From: Massilia rhizosphaerae
Lineage (GTDB): Bacteria; Pseudomonadota; Gammaproteobacteria; Burkholderiales; Burkholderiaceae_D
Direction: 5' to 3'
NCBI RefSeq assembly: GCF_016093545.1
Contig: NZ_JADKYX010000005.1
Coordinates: forward strand, 124,001 to 188,000
Length of the DNA: 64,000 bases
Part shown: positions 59,517 to 64,000 of the stretch, piece after piece
Position numbering within the stretch: the first letter of the stretch is position 1
Layout: every line of letters begins with the position of its first letter
Program-made: the position numbers and the translations under genes
The notes under the pieces: generated by a model
Databases searched by the model: none
The model's input: the letters and a program-made list of their open reading frames with translations, nothing else
Told to the model about the DNA's origin: nothing

Positions 59517-60124
59517 GGCGCCTCCTTCGCTTCCCACGGGTCGCGGCTGTCGAACCCCAGGCGCACGTAGCCGCGCGGGCTCGCGGGGCCGCCGAAGCCG
59601 ATCTCGTTCCACGCGAACGGATGCGCGTAATACAGGCCGGCCGCCGTCTTGACCAGGTGGTGGATGAAGAAGCGCTTCGCGTCGAGCCCCTGCCAGCGGG
59701 GCGACGCGGCGCGGCCCTCGGCGAGCACCTGCAGCACGGCGTCCTGGGCGGCGGCGTCCAGCCGGACGAAGGGCAGGTCGTGCAGCAGGCGCGCCTCGTC
59801 GTCGACGGCGCCCAAGCCCTGGCGCCAGGCGGCGCGCAGCGGCGGCATGTCCGGGTGGCGGAAGCCTTCGCCGCGGTCCTCGTGCAGCATGGCGTCGATC
59901 CAGGGCGTGATGGGAATCGGGCGCGTCCGCTCGGGCTGGGGCAGCAGGCGCGCGTTGATCGCGTCCAGCAGGTCCCACTCGTCGGCCGTCAGCCAGCGCC
60001 GGGGCGGCACGGCATCGAGGCGCAGCGCGAGCACGTCGCGGGTGACGTCGTCGAACGACGGGCTGTCCCATTTGGCCAGCACGTCGTAGCCGGGGAAGCG
60101 TGGCGGCGGTCGGTCGTGCGTCAT
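59513..60124 (-). CDS. Gluconate 2-dehydrogenase subunit-3 family protein
   Basis: 203 residues. The domain is seen in LTADEWDLLDAINARLLPQP near 45-64 and in FIHHLVKTAAGLYYAHPFAWNEIGFGGPA at the end, features of the small subunit of GMC dehydrogenases. It normally carries the Tat signal for both subunits; here the N-terminus (MTHDRPPPRFPGYDVLAKWD) has none, so the complex is probably cytoplasmic or held at the inner face. Overlaps GMC and the membrane-protein gene by four bases each. Confidence 0.88.
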   Translation of the reverse strand: MTHDRPPPRFPGYDVLAKWDSPSFDDVTRDVLALRLDAVPPRRWLTADEWDLLDAINARLLPQPERTRPIPITPWIDAMLHEDRGEGFRHPDMPPLRAAWRQGLGAVDDEARLLHDLPFVRLDAAAQDAVLQVLAEGRAASPRWQGLDAKRFFIHHLVKTAAGLYYAHPFAWNEIGFGGPASPRGYVRLGFDSRDPWEAKEAP

Positions 60125-61134
60125 GCGGCCCTCCTTCCGGTGCTTTCCTGCGCGGCGCGCAGCGCCAGCGCCGCGCGGCCGGCCAGTGCCAGCGCGGAAA
60201 AGCTGGGCGGCGCCGGCAGCGGCGGACCGGCCAGCACGTTCTGGCTCCAGTTGCGCCAGCCACCCATCTGGCGCGCGATGCCGCGGGCGTGGAAACCCGC
60301 GCCGATCACGCCCAGCCACGTGCACGCTTTGAGCAGCGCGTCGGTCAGGCGGCGCCGGCCCGGGGCGCCGGGACGCGCGGCCCCGGCCAGCATGACGGCC
60401 GTCACGGGCGGCACGCTGACGGGCACCCACATCGCGGGATGGTGGTAGGCGCCGCGGAAGTGCAGCAGGGCCGCTTCCGCGCTCGTGCCGGCCAGGCCGA
60501 CGGCGGCGAGGCCGCACAGCGCGCGTCCGCTGGGCAGGCCGGCGAGCGTGGCCGCGCCCGCCGCGACGGGCCGGGCCGCCAGGCCGATCACGCCGGCCAA
60601 CGCCAGCGCCGCCGGCGCGCCGAGCGGCGCCGCGTAGAACAGGTTCGCCCACGACAGGCCGCCGGGCCGGCGCAGCACGTTGTAGGCGTGGAAGCCGAGG
60701 CCCGCCGCGCCGACGGCGCAGGCCGTCGCGTAGGGCACGGTGGCCAAGACCGTCGCCCGTGGCGCGGTCGGGCGCGACCCGGTCGACCGCGTGCCACGCA
60801 GCGCGCACGCCAGCACGACGGCCGCGCTGGCGAGGGGCGCGAACATGCCGGGGTTCTCGAAGTCGCCGCGATAGTGTTCGAGCGCGCTGTCGCTCAGCAC
60901 GGACGCGGCCAGCAGCGCGGCCGCCTGGTACAGCCGGCGGGCTTGCGGCGCGGGGTCGGTTGCATCCGCCGTGTCGTGCGTGCGCACCGGCCGGCGCAAT
61001 GTGGGCGACGGCGCGGGTAGCCTGCGCGCGGCCGCCGTCCGCCCCAGCAGCAGCGCGCCGAGCGCCAGGCCGAGGGTGGCGGCGCCGAGCCCGCGCGCCA
61101 GCGGGCGCGCGTCCGCGGGCGCCGCCGCGCTCAC
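60121..61134 (-). CDS. Unknown polytopic membrane protein with internal duplication
   Basis: 337 residues from GTG 61134, which overlaps the ThDP-enzyme stop (GTGA). Not recognised. About eight hydrophobic segments. Two modules repeat: ALEHYRGDFENPGMFAP at 84-100 and ALLHFRGAYHHPAMWVP at 222-238; then GLGFHAYNVLRRPGG at 145-159 and GAGFHARGIARQMGG at 278-292, each followed by a PLxAP stretch and a TM. Each module thus has an HxRG and a GFHA His about 60 residues apart. Position between the ThDP enzyme and the GMC pair suggests a membrane anchor or electron acceptor for the dehydrogenase (inference). Confidence 0.85.
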   Translation of the reverse strand: MSAAAPADARPLARGLGAATLGLALGALLLGRTAAARRLPAPSPTLRRPVRTHDTADATDPAPQARRLYQAAALLAASVLSDSALEHYRGDFENPGMFAPLASAAVVLACALRGTRSTGSRPTAPRATVLATVPYATACAVGAAGLGFHAYNVLRRPGGLSWANLFYAAPLGAPAALALAGVIGLAARPVAAGAATLAGLPSGRALCGLAAVGLAGTSAEAALLHFRGAYHHPAMWVPVSVPPVTAVMLAGAARPGAPGRRRLTDALLKACTWLGVIGAGFHARGIARQMGGWRNWSQNVLAGPPLPAPPSFSALALAGRAALALRAAQESTGRRAA

Positions 61135-62915
61135 GACTTGTCCCCGGGCAGGATGGAGCTGAGCACCTGGCGCGCCACGCCGGCCAGCATCGAGCCTTCG
61201 CTCGGGTCGCCCTTCACGATCGTGGTCATGAAGTGCCTGGCCTGGTCGAGCGTGATGTGGGACGGCAGCGGCGGGACTTCCGGGTCGGTCTTGAATTCGA
61301 GGACGACGGGCCGGTCGGCCGCGAGCGCTTCGCGCCACGCTTCGCCCACCTTGTCCGGGTCGTTGCAGAAGATGCCTTTCAGCCCGATCAGCTCGCCGAA
61401 GCGGTGGTAGGGCACGTCCGGGATCTTCTGCGTCGCTTCGAACTTGGGGTTGCCCTCCATGACGCGCTGTTCCCACGTGACCTGGTTCAGGTCCTCGTTG
61501 TTGAAGACGCACACGATCCAGCGCGGATCCTTCCACCGCTTCCAGTATTTCGACACGGTGATCAGCTCCGCCATATTGTTCATCTGCATGGCGCCGTCGC
61601 CGACGAGGGCAATCACGGGCCGGTCCGGGTGGGCGAACTTGGCCGCGATGGCGTACGGGACCGCCGCGCCCATCGACGCGAGGCCGCCGGACAGCGAATA
61701 CATCTGGCCGCGCTGCACCTTGAGGTCGCGCGCATACCAGTTGGCGCAGGAGCCGGAATCGCTCGTCACGATGGCGTCGCGCGACAGCAGCGGCGACAGT
61801 TCGTGGCACACGCGCTGCGGATTGATCGGGTTGGCGGGTGCCAGCGCCCGGTCCTCCAGCAGCTTGTACGAGTCGCGCACTTCCTTTTCGACCTTCTCGC
61901 GCCAGCTCGTGTCGGTCTTGTCCTTCAACATCGGCAGCAGCATGCGCAGCGTTTCCGCGCTGTCGCCGTGCAGGTTGACCTCGGCAGGGAAGCGTACGCT
62001 CAGCATCGTCGGGTCGATGTCGATCTGCACGGCCCGCGCCTTGCCTTCCTTGGGCAGGAATTCGGAATACGGGAAACCCGTGCCGATCATCAAGAGCGTG
62101 TCGCAATCGCTCATCATCTCCCAGCTGGCCTTGGTGCCGAGGAGGCCGATCGAGCCCGTCACCCACGGCAGGTGGTCGGGCAGGGCGGCCTTGCCCAGCA
62201 GGGCCTTGGCGGCGCCGGCCTTGAGGCGCTCGGCCACGGCGATGACTTCGTCCGTGGCGCCCAGCGCGCCGGCACCGACGAGGATCGCCACCTTGCTGCC
62301 CGCGTTCAGCACGTCCGCCGCGCGCACGAGGTCGGCCTCGTACGGGACGACGCGCGGCTTCGTGTAGCCGACGCCGGAGAACACGTTGCCGTGCTTGCGG
62401 GGCGGGTCCTCGTACGGCTTGTCCTGGAGGTCGCCCGGCAGCACGAGCACGCTCACGCCGTTGCGGCCCCGCGTCGTGCGCATGGCGCGGTCGAGCAGGT
62501 GGCGCACCTGGGACGGCTGGCTCGCCTCGTACACGTAGTCGGCCACGTCCTCGAACAGGCGCGGGAGGTTCAGCTCCTGCTGGTAATGCGCCCCGCGCGC
62601 CGTCGTCGGCGCCTGGCCGGTGATGGCCAGCACGGGCATATGGTCCATCTTCGCGTCGTACAGGCCCGTCACCATGTGCGCCGCGCCGGGGCCGCCCGTC
62701 GACAGGCACACTCCGGGCTCGCCGGTGAACTTGGCGTGCGCGGCGGCCATGAACGCCGCCATTTCCTCGTGGCGCACCTGGATGAACTGGATCTTGCCGA
62801 AGCGGTCCAGCGCGCCCAGCACGCCGTTGATGCCGTCGCCCGGGTAGCCGAAGATGGTGCGCACGCCCCATTCGTACAGGCGTTCGACGAAGAAGTCGCC
62901 AACGGTTTTGCTCAT
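61131..62915 (-). CDS. Thiamine-diphosphate enzyme, pyruvate oxidase (PoxB)-like
   Basis: 594 residues with the three domains of the acetolactate synthase/pyruvate oxidase family. The activating Glu50 lies in RHEEMAAF, and the ThDP motif is GDGAMQMNNMAEL to FNNEDLN. The N-terminal MSKTVGDFFVERLYEWGVRT and GYPGDGING are those of the ThDP proteins often annotated only as thiamine pyrophosphate-requiring. It would decarboxylate pyruvate or a related 2-oxo acid, possibly with FAD and quinone as acceptor. The E. coli PoxB membrane-binding tail is not evident. In this operon it could use the 2-oxo acid made by the LldD-type enzyme. Confidence 0.88.
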   Translation of the reverse strand: MSKTVGDFFVERLYEWGVRTIFGYPGDGINGVLGALDRFGKIQFIQVRHEEMAAFMAAAHAKFTGEPGVCLSTGGPGAAHMVTGLYDAKMDHMPVLAITGQAPTTARGAHYQQELNLPRLFEDVADYVYEASQPSQVRHLLDRAMRTTRGRNGVSVLVLPGDLQDKPYEDPPRKHGNVFSGVGYTKPRVVPYEADLVRAADVLNAGSKVAILVGAGALGATDEVIAVAERLKAGAAKALLGKAALPDHLPWVTGSIGLLGTKASWEMMSDCDTLLMIGTGFPYSEFLPKEGKARAVQIDIDPTMLSVRFPAEVNLHGDSAETLRMLLPMLKDKTDTSWREKVEKEVRDSYKLLEDRALAPANPINPQRVCHELSPLLSRDAIVTSDSGSCANWYARDLKVQRGQMYSLSGGLASMGAAVPYAIAAKFAHPDRPVIALVGDGAMQMNNMAELITVSKYWKRWKDPRWIVCVFNNEDLNQVTWEQRVMEGNPKFEATQKIPDVPYHRFGELIGLKGIFCNDPDKVGEAWREALAADRPVVLEFKTDPEVPPLPSHITLDQARHFMTTIVKGDPSEGSMLAGVARQVLSSILPGDKS

Positions 62916-62944
62916 GTCTGTCCTCGCGAAGTCTCGATGGTTGG

Positions 62945-63946
62945 TCAATGCCGGCGCAATTGGCGCAGGCCCAAGGCAAGGCCCGCCGCGCCCACGCCGG
63001 CCAGCAGCCAGCCGCGGTGCGTCGTGGCCCACAGCTGCGCGCTGGACGTTGCCGCGCCTTCGTCGAACGTGCCGTGGGCGGCATACGGGCCGGGCACCGG
63101 GCGCCACAGGTTGTTCGGGCGGTCGGTCGGGATCGTGTCGGCGCGCTGCTGCCCCGCCACGCCCTTGCGGGCCAGGTAGCGGTCGAGCACGCGGGGAACG
63201 AATTTCTCGGCCAGCCGCGTCGCCAGGGTCGGGGCGCCGACGCAGATCTCGGCCCGGCGCGCGTGCGCGGCCCAGTAGATGGCGCGCGCGGCCAGCTCCG
63301 GCTGGTAATACGTGCCGATCGGCTTGGGGTGGTGGGTCAGCGTCGTCTTGCACCACTCGAACTGCGGCGTGTTGACGCCCGGCATGTCGACGAGGGCCAC
63401 GTGGATGTCGCTGTGGTCGTGCTCCAGCTCCGTGCGGACGGACTGCGTGAAGCCCTTGATCGCGTGCTTGGCCCCGCAATACGGAGACTGCAGGGGGATC
63501 GAGCGGTAGGCGAGCGCCGAGCTGACTTGCACGATGGTGCCGCGGTTGCGGGGCCGCATGCGTTTCAGCGCGGCCATCGTGCCCCACACGAAGCCGTGGT
63601 ACGTGACGTCGGTGACGCGGCGGAAGTCTTCCGGGGCGATGTCGGCGAACGGCGCGAACACGGTGGCCATCGCGTTGTTGACCCAGATGTCGATGGGACC
63701 GAGCTCGGTTTCCGCCCGTTCCGCGGCGGCGTCGACCTGGGCGTAGTCGGCCGTGTCGGCGGAGATCGCGATCGCTTGCGGCGAACCGAGACGCTCGGCC
63801 TCCGCCCGCGCTGCCTCCAGCCGGTCGGGATCCCGTGCGACGAGCGCGATGCGCGCGCCCCGGCGGGCGAACTGTTGCACTGCCGCGCGGCCGATCCCCG
63901 CGCTGGCACCCGTGATCACGACGACTTCGTGGCGTGCTTCCGACAT
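62945..63946 (-). CDS. SDR-family oxidoreductase with C-terminal TM anchor
   Basis: 333 residues from ATG 63946 (ribosome site GGAGG). Classical SDR: TGASAGIG at about 12-19, NNA, Ser in VSSALAYRS and an intact YCGAK (YxxxK). The C-terminal ~80 residues are an extension ending in a TM (GWLLAGVGAAGLALGLRQLR), so the enzyme is held at the membrane. An earlier in-frame ATG at 63991 is less likely. It is the first gene of the minus-strand run, 29 bases before the ThDP enzyme. Substrate unknown. Confidence 0.9.
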   Translation of the reverse strand: MSEARHEVVVITGASAGIGRAAVQQFARRGARIALVARDPDRLEAARAEAERLGSPQAIAISADTADYAQVDAAAERAETELGPIDIWVNNAMATVFAPFADIAPEDFRRVTDVTYHGFVWGTMAALKRMRPRNRGTIVQVSSALAYRSIPLQSPYCGAKHAIKGFTQSVRTELEHDHSDIHVALVDMPGVNTPQFEWCKTTLTHHPKPIGTYYQPELAARAIYWAAHARRAEICVGAPTLATRLAEKFVPRVLDRYLARKGVAGQQRADTIPTDRPNNLWRPVPGPYAAHGTFDEGAATSSAQLWATTHRGWLLAGVGAAGLALGLRQLRRH

Positions 63947-64000
63947 GGCGATGCCCTCCAAAAGTGCGATGCAGGGCCAGCTTAACACCATGTGCCGCGC

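Noticed and set aside
61135..63084. 650-codon upstream extension of the duplicated membrane protein
   Set aside because: It runs in another frame through the ThDP enzyme and reads as Arg/Pro/Gly-rich; the GTG at 61134 overlapping the stop is the natural start.

Overview
The window is high-GC DNA of an environmental heterotroph. Che operon content, alternative complex III with a caa3-type oxidase, a secreted GH9 enzyme, SGLT-like sugar import and TonB-linked glycoside hydrolases together suggest a betaproteobacterium of the Oxalobacteraceae (Massilia/Telluria/Pseudoduganella type). That placement is inference from gene content and base composition. I saw no rRNA, tRNA, CRISPR array, IS element or phage gene.

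Layout. (1) 1-8.4 kb: a galactan or arabinogalactan locus. It holds the end of a TonB-dependent receptor, GH35 beta-galactosidase, GH43 subfamily 24-like exo-beta-1,3-galactanase and a LacI regulator, with a convergent GH97 alpha-glycosidase. (2) 8.6-10.2 kb: an SDR protein lacking the usual Tyr/Lys and a convergent LysR regulator. (3) 10.3-17.8 kb: part of a type VI secretion locus on the minus strand (M15-type peptidase, TssM, TagF, OmpA-like, TssA), with an unknown TM protein divergent from it. (4) 18.8-20.9 kb: a small unknown ORF, a cytochrome P450 and a lipoprotein. (5) 21-31 kb: a nine-gene chemotaxis operon on the minus strand (MCP-like protein, CheY, STAS, CheA, two paralogous MCPs, CheW, CheR, CheB). 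(6) 31.4-38.8 kb: TSUP permease, IlvD, HSL-type esterase, SGLT-like symporter and a third MCP. (7) 39-50.8 kb: a twelve-gene respiratory operon encoding alternative complex III (ActA-F), a small unknown membrane protein, SCO and a caa3 oxidase of the A2 type. (8) 51-54.6 kb: a GH9 endoglucanase and, opposite, a fused monoheme cytochrome/beta-barrel protein resembling Cyc2. (9) 54.7-63.9 kb: a tightly packed minus-strand run of SDR, PoxB-like ThDP enzyme, an internally duplicated membrane protein, gluconate-dehydrogenase subunit-3-like protein, GMC oxidoreductase, FMN hydroxy-acid oxidase, GH1-like hydrolase and DUF218 protein.

How it may work together. Plant or microbial galactans and cellulose would be cut by secreted or periplasmic hydrolases. 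Sugars would enter through the TonB receptor and the Na+/sugar symporter. Four CG-centred palindromes of LacI-operator type lie before GH97, the symporter, the esterase and the third MCP, which suggests sugar-dependent control extending beyond the hydrolase locus. Electrons would leave through ACIII-caa3.

The most interesting leads are the Cyc2-like porin-cytochrome, the duplicated His-containing membrane protein inside the GMC operon, a CheZ-type FQDxxxQ motif at the end of an MCP-like protein next to cheY, and the shared LacI-type operators.
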